Shown: positions 22,364 through 33,299 of the stretch, one piece after another
Position numbering within the stretch: position 1 is the first letter of the stretch
Layout: each line of letters starts with the position of its first letter
Assembly: GCA_012861695.1 (NCBI GenBank)
Contig: JAAOOA010000270.1
Span: forward strand, 64,501-128,500
Length of the DNA stretch: 64,000 nucleotides
DNA from: Trematomus loennbergii
Taxonomy: Eukaryota; Chordata; Actinopteri; Perciformes; Nototheniidae
Reading direction: 5' to 3'
Position numbers and translations under genes: made by a program
Notes under the pieces: generated by a model
What the model saw: only the letters and a program-made list of their open reading frames with translations
What the model was told of the DNA's origin: nothing
Databases searched by the model: none

Positions 22364-23815
22364 GTGTGTAAATCCTTTAAAAGGGTTAACCCACACAAGG
22401 CTCCTGGACCTGATGGCATCCCTGGCCGTGTTCTCAGGGTGTGTGCAGTTCAGCTGGCAGAGGTGTTCACAGACATCTTCAACAGGTCCCTGCTGCAGTC
22501 TGTAGTCCCCACATGTTTTAAACACTCCACCATCGTTCCTGTCCCCAAAAAGACAATCATCACCTGCCCCAACGACTACCGCCCAGTAGCACTCACCTCC
22601 ATCATAATGAAGTGCTTTGAGCGGTTAGTCAAATCATTCATCACCTCCTCCCTCCCTGAATCTCTGGACCCCCTGCAGTTTGCCTACAGAGCAAACAGGT
22701 CCACAGACGACGCCATAGCCCTCACCCTCCACACTGCCCTCTCACACCTGGACCCGAAGAACAGGAACACATATGTGAGAATGCTGTTCATTGACTACAG
22801 TTCAGCATTCAATACCATTGTGCCCTCCAAGCTGGCCATCAAGCTCAGAGACCTCGGGCTCAACAGCGCCCTCTGTGACTGGATCCTGAACTTCCTGACG
22901 GGCAGACCCCAGGCAGTGCGGGTGGGAAACATCACATCCTCCACCCTGATTCTCAACACCGGTGCCCCTCAAGGCTGCGTGCTCAGCCCTCTCCTCTACT
23001 CCCTGTTCACCCACGACTGCGTGGCCACACACAGCTCCAACACCATCGTGAAGTTTGCTGATGACACGACCGTCATCGGCCAGATCACAGACGATGACGA
23101 GACGGCGTACAGAGAGGAGGTCGAAAACCTGACATCTTGGTGCCAGGATAACAACCTCCATCTCAACATCAGCAAAACAAAGGAGCTGATTGTGGATTAC
23201 AGGAAGCAGCAGGGAGAGGGACACGCCCCCATCGCCATCAATGGGACTACGGTGGAGAGAGTCAAAAGCTTCAGGTTCCTTGGGGTCCACATCACTGAGG
23301 ACCTGACATGGTCTCTTCACACCACCACCATCACCAAGAAAGCTCGACAGCGGCTCTTCTTCCTCCGCAGGTTGAGGAGGTTCAAAATGGATTCCAGGAT
23401 ACTCTGCAACTTCTACAGGTGCACGATAGAGAGGATCCTGACCTTCTACAGGTGCACCATAGAGAGCATCCTGACCTTCTACAGGTGCACCATAGAGAGC
23501 ATCCTGACCTTCTACAGGTGCACGATAGAGAGTATCCTCACTGGCAGCATGACGGCCTGGTACGGCAGCTGCACCGACCTCGATCGTAAGGCTTTACAGA
23601 GGGTGGTGAAAACTGCACAGCACATCACCAGGACGGAGCTGCCATCCATGGAGGACCTTTACTCCCAGCGGCTCAGGAAGAAATCACTACGGATTATCAA
23701 AGACCCCATCACCCCAGCCACAAACTGTTCTTTCTGTTGCCGTCTGGCAGACGTTACCGCAGCATCCTGGCAAAGACAAGAAGATTCGGAGACAGTTTCT
23801 TCCCGCGGGCAGTGA
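22364..23815 (+). pseudogene. LINE reverse transcriptase ORF (483 codons open)
   Basis: The RT palm is well kept: [13 protein letters not shown] at the start, [13 protein letters not shown] (motif A), [16 protein letters not shown] (motif B) and FADD at residues 231-234 (23,054-23,065). It continues to the C-terminal [16 protein letters not shown]. Near the C-terminus the 11-codon block [11 protein letters not shown] occurs four times in a row (23,411-23,543, 33-bp period) where relatives have one. The ORF is open throughout, but the upstream endonuclease is broken and the last ~20 residues have shifted frame. In life the enzyme would copy LINE RNA at the nicked target. Confidence 0.88.
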
Positions 23816-24136
23816 GACTGTTAAAAAATTGAACTGTTGAAACAACATCAAACATTCATCTGCTACTCAGTAGTATGTATCTAATACCTAATATATATAT
23901 CATTCCAATAACTTGTATATAGACTTGTACTGCACTATTCCACATCATAACTTTATTTCATTTTTATAACTTTCATTTTTATAACTATTATTATTTTTGT
24001 ATTGCTCATGCTCTTATTGTTATTATGTTATTATGTTGCATTGTTGGAGAAGCCTGTGACATAAGATTTTCAACTGCATAATTACTCTGTAGCTATGTCA
24101 GATTGACAATAAAGAACCTTGAACCTTGAACCTTGA

Positions 24137-25165
24137 TGACCTGCTCACTAAGGCTTACGATGCAGCGGCGCGCATGGGCCGTGTAGGCACCTCATGCTCG
24201 CCCTCTCAGCTTCCCTGCAGCAGGATGCTCTTAGTGCTTCCTTAAACCAAGGGTACAAGCTTCAGTTCCGACGCTGGCCCCCAGTCTTCAGCCGGGTCAA
24301 AATGACCACCATAACCGACCCGGCAAAATAAATCGCCCTAAACCAGGAGCTGTCAGTCCTCCTTGCCAAGGGTGCAATCGAGCCTGTGGACCCATCTCAC
24401 AGCCCGGGCTTCTACTCGACCTACTTCCTGGTAAGGAAGAAAGGCGGTGGACTTCGCCCAATCCTCGATCTGAGGGGACTCAACAAGTTCCTAAAGATTT
24501 TACCTTTCCATGTGCTGAGCACAGCGGACGTTCTTCGTACCGTGGCCAGGGGGGAATGGTTCACGTCGACTTGAAGGACGCTTATTTTCATGTGCCTATT
24601 GTGCCTCATCACAGGCAGTTTCTTCGCTTTGCCTTCAGAGGTCGTCATTTCCAGTTCAGGGTGCTCCCATTCGGACTCTCCCTCTCTTGGACGACTGGTT
24701 AATCTGTGCACCATCCCGGTTACAGACGATCCAGGACACGGCTCTCCTTCTCTCTCATGTCGCCCGGCTAGGCCTCGGGGTGAACATGGAGAGGAGTTGT
24801 CTGAACCCCTCTCAGAGCCTAACCTTCATTGGGGTGGCTCTGGACACAGTCACTCAACCAGCGAAGGCAATGTTCTCGCCCCCACTCCTGGTAGACGTGT
24901 TGCTTGATTCTAGCAGGAGCCGCCTGGCTAGGCTGTCCTGTTAAACTTCCTTGTTTAACCCAGCTAGGCGCGGGCCTGTCCATCTGCTGCACAGACTCTG
25001 CTGTGGGACGCCTTGGCGTCTCCCCAACAGGAAGGACCTCTTGTCTCAGTTGGAGGGTCGGATGTGGCACCCGACCCCTGCCACCTCCAGCTGTGGGTCT
25101 GGCCACTGGAGGGCCCGACCCACTGCTGAGCGACTGCATAGAGTCTGTCAGGAAGACTATTCTCA
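24137..25165 (+). pseudogene. DIRS reverse transcriptase / RNase H region (broken)
   Basis: Visible motifs are AIEPVDPSHSPGFYSTYFLV, GGGLRPILDLRGLNKFLK (24,38x-24,50x), DLKDAYFHVPI (motif A, 24,567-24,600) and FQFRVLPFGLSLS (motif B). LDDWLICAPS, holding the catalytic YLDD-type motif, follows immediately. The normal ~25 residues between motif B and the DD motif are missing, an internal deletion at about 24,684. RNase H-like text (PLLSDCIESVRKTI) follows in other frames. Dead copy. Confidence 0.75.
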
Positions 25166-26150
25166 AATGCTAGGGCACCATCTACTCGTAGGCAGTACGA
25201 AAACAGGTGGAAACTGTTTTTTTGACTGGTGCCAAGGGCGAAATGAGGACCCAGCATATTGCTCGGTACCTACGACCCTTGAGTTCCTTCAGTCCCTCCT
25301 GGACGACGGCCGGTGTCCTGCTACCGTCAGGGTGTATGTGGCTGCTATATCAGCTCAACACGCAAGGGCTGAAACAGCACAGTGGGGAGCCATAGGCTGG
25401 TATCCCTCTTTTTAAAGGGGAGCTCTGAGGCTTCGCCCCCCGAATATCCCAAGGGCCCCTACATGGGACCTGCCCTTGGTGCTGGATGCCCTATGCTTGC
25501 CTCCTGTTGAACCTTTGTTACAGGGCAGAACTGAAGTGGCTCTCAGCTAAGACTGCTTTCCCTCTTGCCATCACCTCAGCAAAGCGTGTAAGCGAGCTTC
25601 AGGCCTTGTCCGTGAACAGCTCGTGTCTGAGGTGGAACTCAGATGGCTCAGGTGTCACCTTTGACCGAACACAGCGTTCCTCCCTAAGGTGCTGGCACGC
25701 TCTCATTTTAATCGGCCTATCCAGCTGGCAGGGTTTGACCCCCCATCAGGAGAGGGGGAAGAGAAGTCAAGACTCCTATGACCGGGGCGGGCCCTTAGAG
25801 CTTATGTCCAGACTACCGCAAGCATGCGTCAGTCTGAACAGCTCTTTCTGTGTTACGGTGGTCCTAGAAGGGGCTGTGCGCTCTCAAAACAGCGCTTGTC
25901 CCACTGGATCATGGACGTCATTGCCCAGGCATACAGGGCGAATGATCGTCCTTGCCACCCAGAGTAAAGTGCCCCTCTACCAGGAGTGTCTCCATGTCAT
26001 GGGCGACCTTGAGAGGTGTGCCCCTGGAGGACATATGGGCTGCGGCCACATGGGCATCTCTGAGCACATTCGCCAGATACTACAGGGTGAATGTTGCCGC
26101 CCCTCACCCGCTGGGTGTGGTCCTCCTGCAGAGTCCGCCTAGGCCATCCT
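25165..26150 (+). pseudogene. DIRS tyrosine recombinase (broken)
   Basis: The N-terminal part has 'FLQSLLDDGRCPATVRVYVA' text and the catalytic domain has AKRVSELQALSVNSSCLRWN (first catalytic Arg near 25,585). The C-terminal block EDIWAAATWASLSTFARYY (about 26,020-26,080) has the expected final Tyr. It would insert the circular cDNA without target duplication. The frame changes at least four times between 25,400 and 26,000. Confidence 0.75.
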
Positions 26151-26189
26151 TATAGGGGGAGTATTCAGACTTCCTCGTGACTCTGTTGG

Positions 26190-26530
26190 TATAGGTCATC
26201 CAGTGCTAAAGCACCGCCTCTGGCGGTCAGTAAGTATGAAATAGAACGATAGTTACGTATGTAACTACGGTTCTATGAATACTGGATGACCGCCAGAGTT
26301 CTTGGTCACTCGGAATCTCGTGTTTCCGCGAGAAGATTCCATAGGACTGAGCTCGTTGACAACACCGGAACTTATACCTTCCGGGGTCATACGAGGTCAC
26401 ACGTGACTTTGTTGATATAAATATTCGACCTACGCATGCGCGAGACAGAAGATATCCAGTGCTAAAGCACCGCCTCTGGTAGTCATCCAGTATTCATAGA
26501 ACCGTAGTTACATACGTAACTATCGTTTTA
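26190..26530 (+). repeat. DIRS right terminal repeat and internal complementary region
   Basis: 26,193-26,247 is the reverse complement of the extreme left end. 26,316-26,490 is the reverse complement of the left terminal repeat. 26,248-26,300 and 26,475-26,525 are reverse complements of each other (ACGTATGTAACTACGGTTCT and its complement). This layered complementarity is the arrangement used by DIRS elements to form circular cDNA. Confidence 0.85.
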
Positions 26531-26539
26531 TGGAGGAGT

Positions 26540-26956
26540 TGATTAGATGGTGCTCCTCATTGTGAACCAGCTGCGCCTTCTAACGATCACCACACTGCAC
26601 AGGAGAGAGAGAGAGAAGACAGAGAGGAGGAGGAGAAAGCAAAACACCTAAACCATAACACTGTCCAGGAAATATGCCCAAATCAACAAAAACTGCGAGC
26701 CGGCAGGCAAGACGGTCCGCTTCTGAAATGCTTCTGAAACGCGCCTGGTAGGGTATGACGCCAGGAGGAGGCCGGACCAAAACCGCGGCGCAGCCGTAAC
26801 GCGGCGCAGACGGACCCGGTGGAATCTAGGGGTTAGAGTTTTACTCGCTACAGGGTGTACTTTGAGGGTTTGTGACTCTGCACACCGTTCACATGCAGAA
26901 ACACCTTCATAACACAAGGGGACGGGTAATAACCGTAAAAGCATGACATGGGACCT
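26540..26956. other. Non-coding stretch up to the piggyBac-like end
   Basis: A GC-rich part (GGCGCAGCCGTAACGCGGCG) followed by the inverted form of the sequence at 35,796-35,870. No gene was seen. Confidence 0.45.
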
Positions 26957-26960
26957 TTAA

Positions 26961-27342
26961 TGTTAGCTAATAGCAAAGGTAGCTAACGTTAACTAAAACC
27001 ACCATGCCATTCATGTTATAAGAGCTTTTCTGAAATGAATTGAAAATGTTTAAATGCTTATTAAAAACATGTTAACAATGTCACAAATGATAAATAACTG
27101 TCACGAAATGCATATGTACTGTTTCTGGTTTTGAACGTTTCTGAACATACAGCCATCATGTGGTGTCCTTTTTCTCAACCAAGGCTTATTTGAACTGGTC
27201 AAATATGCAGTCTTGATCAAACACAAATCAAGATTCTGTTACTGTACTGTTTATTTCTGCCCTCAAAAGTTTTCTGAAACGTATTTTAGTGCACTATTTA
27301 GCTGTAATTTGAGATCCTTTTTATAACAGACGGACGCCATTT
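26961..27342. other. AT-rich intergenic stretch
   Basis: No ORF, repeat end or other element was recognised. Confidence 0.35.
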
Positions 27343-27420
27343 TCAAATCAAATCAAGTTTTATTTATATAGCACATTTTTAAACGATTTGTGGTCGAGCC
27401 AAAGTGCTGTACATATAATA
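27343..27420 (-). mobile_element. L2-like LINE 3' end, antisense
   Basis: On the minus strand it reads 'gtacagcactttggctcgac' and then 'aaatgtgctatataaataa' before a TTGATTTGATTTGA tail. This is the 3' end found at 60,195-60,270 of the LINE in unit B, but in the opposite orientation. Both lie next to the 15-bp minisatellite. Confidence 0.7.
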
Positions 27421-27496
27421 AAAAAATACCCTACAAGACACTTTACAGCAAATACAACAGCACAGTTTGTTCAGAATATCAGTATGAGAAAACGAC

Positions 27497-27891
27497 ACCC
27501 TCTGTCCTTAGACCCTCTGTCCTTAGACCCTCTGTCCTTAGACCCTCTGTCCTTAGAGCCTCTGTCCTTAGACCTCTGTCCTTAGACCCTCTGTCCTTAG
27601 ACCCTCTGTCCTTAGAGCCTCTGTCCTTAGACCTTCTGTCCTTAGAGCCTCTGTCCTTAGACCCTCTGTCCTTAGACCCTCTGTCCTTAGTCCCTCTGTC
27701 CTTAGACCCTCTGTCCTTAGACCCTCTGTCCTTAGTCCCTCTGTCCTTAGACCCTCTGTCCTTAGTCCCTCTGTCCTTAGACCCTCTGTCCTTAGACCCT
27801 CTGTCCTTAGTCCCTCTGTCCTTAGACCCTCTGTCCTTAGTCCCTCTGTCCTTAGACCCTCTGTCTTTAGACCCTCTGTCCTTAGACCCTC
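27497..27891. repeat. 15-bp minisatellite (about 26 units)
   Basis: The unit is GACCCTCTGTCCTTA, with G/T exchanges at the second block. The + strand reads LDPLS repeatedly because 15 is a multiple of three. Unit B has about 16 units at 60,271-60,513, after which the two flanks match again. Confidence 0.95.
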
Positions 27892-28229
27892 ACATCGTAC
27901 AAGGAAACACTTCCGGAAACCCCACAGTTTAAAGGGAACATGGGAGAAACCTCAGGGAGAGCAACAGAGGAGGGATCCCTCTCCCAGGACGGACAGACGT
28001 GCAATAGATGCCGTGTGTAAATCCAAGAGATAATACATTTTACAGCTTTTAATTTGAATTTTAATACATTTTGTGATTAACTTCAAGCAGAATCTTTCCA
28101 AACTCGGATAAAACTGTAAAAATATGCAGTGCTGATCAAACATGAATAACAGTTAGTTATATAGATAGATAGTTATATAGTTAGGTAGATTGTTTTCACA
28201 TTTGTGTACATATATCCGGATGCGCCAAA

Positions 28230-28481
28230 ATGTCCAATGCCCCTACCAGGATTGTCATTTTGAAACCAGTGACATTTAATTCCCACAAAAGCAGGAACCA
28301 TGATGGCAGACAGAGGCAGAGCCAGTTGCAGTTTAAGCCAGGAATTTTGATGAATACAGAAACATTTGATCAAACTGACCGGACTGAAAATGAAAGGGAC
28401 ATTCAAGACACAACAGATGTTGAAGAAGATGATTTGGTGGTAGATAATATCGATGACTTGTGTCGGAGTCGGGAGGGCTGA
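28230..28481 (+). CDS. Hypothetical 83-residue ORF, conserved in both units
   Basis: The ORF starts MSNAPTRIVILKPVTFNSHK and ends in an acidic stretch (DVEEDDLVVDNIDDLCRSRE). Unit B (60,860-61,111) has the same length with one amino-acid change (P to T). After the TGA stop the same frame continues open for 24 codons (SFIPANDSDLLIDLTEVIESL), suggesting the stop might have broken a longer reading frame before the duplication. No family is recognised. Confidence 0.35.
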   Translation: MSNAPTRIVILKPVTFNSHKSRNHDGRQRQSQLQFKPGILMNTETFDQTDRTENERDIQDTTDVEEDDLVVDNIDDLCRSREG

Positions 28482-28696
28482 TCATTTATTCCGGCAAATG
28501 ACTCAGACCTACTAATTGACCTAACAGAAGTTATTGAGTCTCTGTAAGTTTACTGCTTGGCTCAGATCCACCAACGTCAGCAAGATCTCACCTCTATTAA
28601 CTCCTGAAGAACCAGGTTCAATGAACTGCTGTTTCAATTCAGACGACCCTCTAAATCTGTTTAGCGATCCTGAAGGATTCTGATATCAGTAATGAG

Positions 28697-28897
28697 GTGT
28701 GGCCCTACCTAAGTGTGAGTGTGGCAGTGTGCAATCTCACCTTTGAAGCAGGAGAGGAGAGCGCAGATGTCTTTCAAGTTGTCCCAATCCAAAAGGTGGG
28801 ATCAGTTTATTTGAAGAAAAATAGGTCCACACTTGAACAGGGTTTTTACCTTCTCTCGTTACAACATTATAATCATACTAAACATATCATGCTGTGA
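28697..28897 (+). CDS. Hypothetical 66-residue ORF, conserved in both units
   Basis: It reads MWPYLSVSVAVCNLTFEAGE, then SADVFQVVPIQKVGSVYLKK, and is identical in unit B (61,328-61,528). It lies 200 bp after the previous ORF and could belong to the same decayed gene, or be an exon. No known domain was recognised. Confidence 0.3.
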   Translation: MWPYLSVSVAVCNLTFEAGEESADVFQVVPIQKVGSVYLKKNRSTLEQGFYLLSLQHYNHTKHIML

Positions 28898-28899
28898 TC

Positions 28900-30800
28900 A
28901 TGTTCTAATGTGAAACTTTAATTCACAGTTTTACATTTATTACACTAAATTGTAACTTCAACTGCCCAATTCAGTTGTGACATTTAAAATCTCCCGACAG
29001 AATTTAGAGGCATCTCCTCATAAATGACCGGTGATAATAAAAAGCACATTCAAACTTTCATTCACCAAATCAGTTCATTTGCTCATTTCCACATTCGTAT
29101 ACTTCAACTAGTCCCGCATGAATTCAGAGGACCTTTCCTCACAGGTGGCAGGGTACTAACTTTCAACAAACATCAATTCATTCCACTCATTTCACAAAGA
29201 AATTCACTCAGCATTCAACAAAGAAATTCGAGAGATATTTACCAAGTTTGAGAGAACCTTACCGAGAGCAAAACCCCAGCTCTCCAGGGAGAGAGTATAC
29301 CAGGGGAACCCCCCCCCCCTCTCTCGAGTCTGCTCCCTCTCCACCAGTGTCTTTATGCTCAAAAACAGGACAGAGAAACCTAAAGACCCCTCCTCCATAC
29401 CCATATTTGTGGAAACTGGGCATCTGATGCACAGGACTGGACATGACCAGACATATTCTATGGCTCTGGCATAAGACACACCTTCCCATTTTGTGTCAAA
29501 AGGTCATGACCCCTACTCTGCAGGACTTGCAAAATATTATTCTCGGCTATGACACAAACCTTTTTGGGGCCTCAGTGTATTTCTCCTTAAGTCAGGAGCC
29601 CCCCCCCCCCTGTGTACTGCTGTGAGGGGAGAGGAAGAAACTGCCTCTCCTCTTATCAGTGACACCCATAAACCATTATAGGCCTTACACTCTCAACTTA
29701 ACAAACATAGAATTCCAGAGAAATATTGTACTTTAACACAAAACTTGAATTTTCCAATATATTTATTTTTTCAAAAAATTGACTGTGAACACAGAAAAGA
29801 AACGGCTGTCACAATGAAGTCAAATGATGAACATGAGAGAAATCAGATGATATCAGAGTTTAAATAAAGGGTCTCTCTTCTCAAACCCAACATGTACTAG
29901 GAAAGCAGAAAGCAGACATTTAGAAATGTAAATGTGCAGTAGTTGCTCACGACTCCTCTCAGACTTGATGTGAAACCTCCAGGAACAAAAGGATGGAGGA
30001 GTGAACACATTACCCTTCATCCCTCCCCCTAAATCCCACCCTTGATACCCCCTCCTCTCTAAAGATGACCCCAGTCTAGTCTCCTTCAAGTACTTTAGCT
30101 TCAAATGGGCCATTTCAATTCTGCATTCAAAAAGTAGCGATGCAGCACAAGATGTAAATATTTATTTAACGACCCTCCTTCACCGCAATTCAACGGAAGA
30201 TGATGGACTTTCATATTTCAAACATTTAACACCTTTCTCCAGAAATAGTGACTCTCAGTGAGTTTCAGTTCTAACCTGGATAACTGCGACTGAGTCTCAC
30301 ATTACAAGTATCTTTAGTGTGTCTCTTCTCATACCCAACGTGTCTTAGTGTTTTAAAGATCACTTCAAAAAGGACAAAAACTCAAACATTTCAATTGAAC
30401 ATAAATGTGAAATAAAAATATTCAGTGAATGTTGGGCAACTAAACATAGCAAGAACCTTTCTGAACTCGATGCTCACTAAAATTGCAACTACACACAACG
30501 GGTAATTGATTAGGAAGTATTATACATAAAGACTATATTAAGAAATGTACGGAAAAGATCAAGAGATGCTTCTATTTACAGATGTTCCCTAAACGTCTCA
30601 TTCACAGGCTGCTGGTAGACAGATCATTGTTACGTTCAGCATCGCAGCAACAGTATAAGGCTGCTTTATCCAAATCAAAAAACATTTTCATTAACCAGAG
30701 CACTCTCATATAGAGCTAAGTGTGTGAGGACAGCAGGGTTTTGGGAGGTCTGAATGTAGTCCATAAAAAACATGTTTATTAGAACGTAAAGTCACTGTTG
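28900..30800. other. Paralogous 3' flank of the zinc-finger exon
   Basis: It aligns with 61,530-63,340. Unit B lacks 30,064-30,203, with AAGATG at both breakpoints. The stretch probably includes the 3' UTR and downstream DNA of the minus-strand zinc-finger gene. No ORF above background was found, and poly-C runs differ in length between copies. Confidence 0.5.
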
Positions 30801-30807
30801 GTCAGCT

Positions 30808-31461
<654 letters not shown>

Positions 31462-31574
31462 CTAAAAAAGACAGACAGATAAAGAGTCAGTGAGAGGACG
31501 TGATGCAGATATATCTAAAAACTAAAATAAGAGTCTGTAAAATAAACCCCACAATGTTCAAGTTTGATTTCTCA

Positions 31575-31578
31575 TTAA
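31575..31578. other. Empty TTAA site paralogous to the 35,796 insertion
   Basis: 31,532-31,600 matches 35,748-35,795 joined to 36,953-36,975, without the 1.16-kb element. It shows the pre-insertion state with a single TTAA. Confidence 0.8.
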
Positions 31579-31649
31579 ATAAAAGTACAGGTTTAAATAC
31601 ATACTGATATACACCTGAACATCAGCAGGAGAGGACTCTACATACTGTT

Positions 31650-33140
31650 ATTACATGGCTTAGTTGAATACTCAATTCTGATTGGCCAATTCAGAACACG
31701 TGACACGTTGTTAATCCAGTAGTACAGACCGCTGTCTTATTGACCGTTGTTAAGGATGCTCACATCTGCAGAAAGAAGTCCGGTCGATTGAACTGTATAC
31801 TTTTCAAACTGTTTGCTTGTCTTTAGTTTTCCATTGTCTCCCGTCTGAGAACAACATGGAGGATTTTAATATTAATTGTAATATATTTGGAGAGCACAGA
31901 TTAATGGCTGATGAGTCCCCAGCGAAGAAAAGAAAAAGAGAAGAGGGACAAGAAAACAGCGAAAAAGTAACGGGGCAGAAACCCTCAACACGGAGCTGCG
32001 GTCCTTTTTACGCAACGTTCCAGCCATCAAACGGCAAAACATATTCAGTTAACAGTTCCTTTGGCATTAGGGGAGGGATATCTAGATACTTTCCAAGGTT
32101 TGACATCATGAATTGTGCTACTTTTAAAGCAAGCAACGATGTTTTCAAATCTGTAATAAAAAAACTCTATCGAAGCAGATCCTGCCGTTGCTACGTAGTC
32201 TTAGCGGATGCATGTCAGTTTAAATCAATAAAACAATTTTTTAAATCAATACAATTCTTTTTTAAATCAATACAATTATTTTCTAAATCAATAAAAGCAT
32301 TTCAAATAAAACTTGCAAAATCCTGTAAAATTACAGATATGAACTATAAATTAACAACCCAAAACATTATTTTAAGTATTTTGACAATAACAACAAATAA
32401 CATTTATTTCATTTTTTTTTTTAAAGTAAATTTACTATATAATATTTACAGTATTTTTGCACTTTCAGAAAATACATGCAGATGTAGGTAAAATAAAATG
32501 ATTATCTGTAATTAAATATGTAACTCGTAATATAAAAGTGTATTACTATTATAAGACTTTAAGATATTTCTTTGTAATTTTAAGGTTATCATAAAACTGT
32601 AAAAAAAAGTGTAAAATACAAAAAACGTACATTTTTTTTACATAAATCATTTTCTCAATATTCGTTTGAATCCACCACAAACACAAAATATCCAATGTTG
32701 AAACAAAAGTAAATAAATATGTTTTCATGAAATTCCTAACTTACTATATTGTAAACATCTACAGTTGACAATATCATTTAAAAAAATAAAAATCATAGAA
32801 AGTGGAGAAATCTCTGCAGGGAGGACCCAGGTTTAAAACACACACTGTTATTTACTCAACAATAAGTCACAGTTATCCTTGTTTTATTTATGTGTTTTTT
32901 TTTCCATTGGTCAATATACAGTAATAAGCCTTAGTCTTACATGCAGTATAATGTGTATGGTTTTCGGATTCTGGCCGACAGCCAGAGCTACGGCACTTGA
33001 AATAGAATTCAGCCATAACACGGCAGACAAGTCAGGAAGAATTGGAATGAGTCCACAACACTCCTGATTGGTTAATATAAACGTAATCGAAGAAACCTGC
33101 CAATGAGAACTGTCCGCGCCTGTCGTTCACATTTGAAACA
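31650..33140. other. AT-rich stretch with one doubtful ORF
   Basis: A frame from 31,856 reads MEDFNINCNIFGEHRLMADE, then SPAKKRKREEGQENSEK (a nuclear-localisation-like basic run) to about 32,210. It then runs into tandem 'aaatcaataaaac' repeats and AT-rich text. No family was recognised and no splice site stands out. The rest holds no gene. Confidence 0.3.
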
Positions 33141-33149
33141 TGCACGTCA

Positions 33150-33290
33150 GTTAGCGGGTCTCCTGCGGAGCTACAGCTGTCTGTATGTCTGCTGCAGGAG
33201 TTTATGGATTAATATCGGGATCGTTTTACATCTACACGTTGAATATGAGCATCGGGACGTCAACAAAGAACAGAAGACTTGAGATCTGGT
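33150..33290 (+). promoter_or_regulatory. Possible first exon / promoter on the + strand
   Basis: A GC-richer patch ends in a strong donor, GATCTG|GTGAGT, at 33,290. It contains an ATG at 33,246 (MSIGTSTKNRRLEI). It is followed by intron-like DNA with 'gttagc' words common in fish introns. No downstream exon could be matched in the window. A divergent promoter or an old gene start is inferred only. Confidence 0.25.
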
Positions 33291-33299
33291 GAGTCCTGC

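Larger units (their letters stand above)
20800..24137 (+). mobile_element. Rex1/CR1-group LINE, nearly full length but broken
   Basis: It starts near 20,800 with a CGGTGAAGATGGCCGC 5' region, then carries an AP endonuclease region, a reverse transcriptase region and a 3' UTR ending in tandem 'aaccttg' units at 24,110-24,137. The DIRS coding text resumes directly after the tail with DLLTKAYDAAARMG. The element is therefore younger than the DIRS copy. Confidence 0.85.
17722..26530 (+). mobile_element. DIRS-type tyrosine-recombinase retrotransposon, broken and nested
   Basis: The order is left inverted terminal repeat (17,722-17,878), repeat-rich leader (18,230-19,900), gag-like ORF (19,918-20,800), RT/RNase H region (24,137-25,160), tyrosine recombinase (25,160-26,150) and right terminal/internal complementary region (26,190-26,530). 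DIRS elements carry a tyrosine recombinase and inverted ends instead of an integrase and direct LTRs, which is what is seen. A LINE (about 20,800-24,137), an hAT MITE (18,621-19,208) and a LINE tail (19,222-19,432) are inserted. Many stops and frameshifts mean this copy is inactive. Confidence 0.85.
17487..26956. mobile_element. Possible piggyBac-like element filled by younger insertions
   Basis: AGGTCCCATG at 17,487 and CATGGGACCT ending at 26,956 are perfect inverted 10-mers. Each is flanked by TTAA (17,483-17,486 and 26,957-26,960), as expected for piggyBac. The right end continues like the left end of the element at 35,796. The DIRS element lies inside. The left interior does not resemble the other copy, so two unrelated solo ends remain possible. 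Confidence 0.4.

Noticed and set aside
27388..27932. LDPLS repeat protein
   Set aside because: Pure translation of the 15-bp minisatellite.
31817..32491. 224-codon + strand gene
   Set aside because: Half of the frame is AT-rich tandem text (FKSIQFF); only the first ~120 codons look protein-like, and no family or splice sites support it strongly.
33150..33290. Firm first exon of a plus-strand gene
   Set aside because: Only a donor site and base composition support it, so it is listed as a low-confidence feature rather than a gene.
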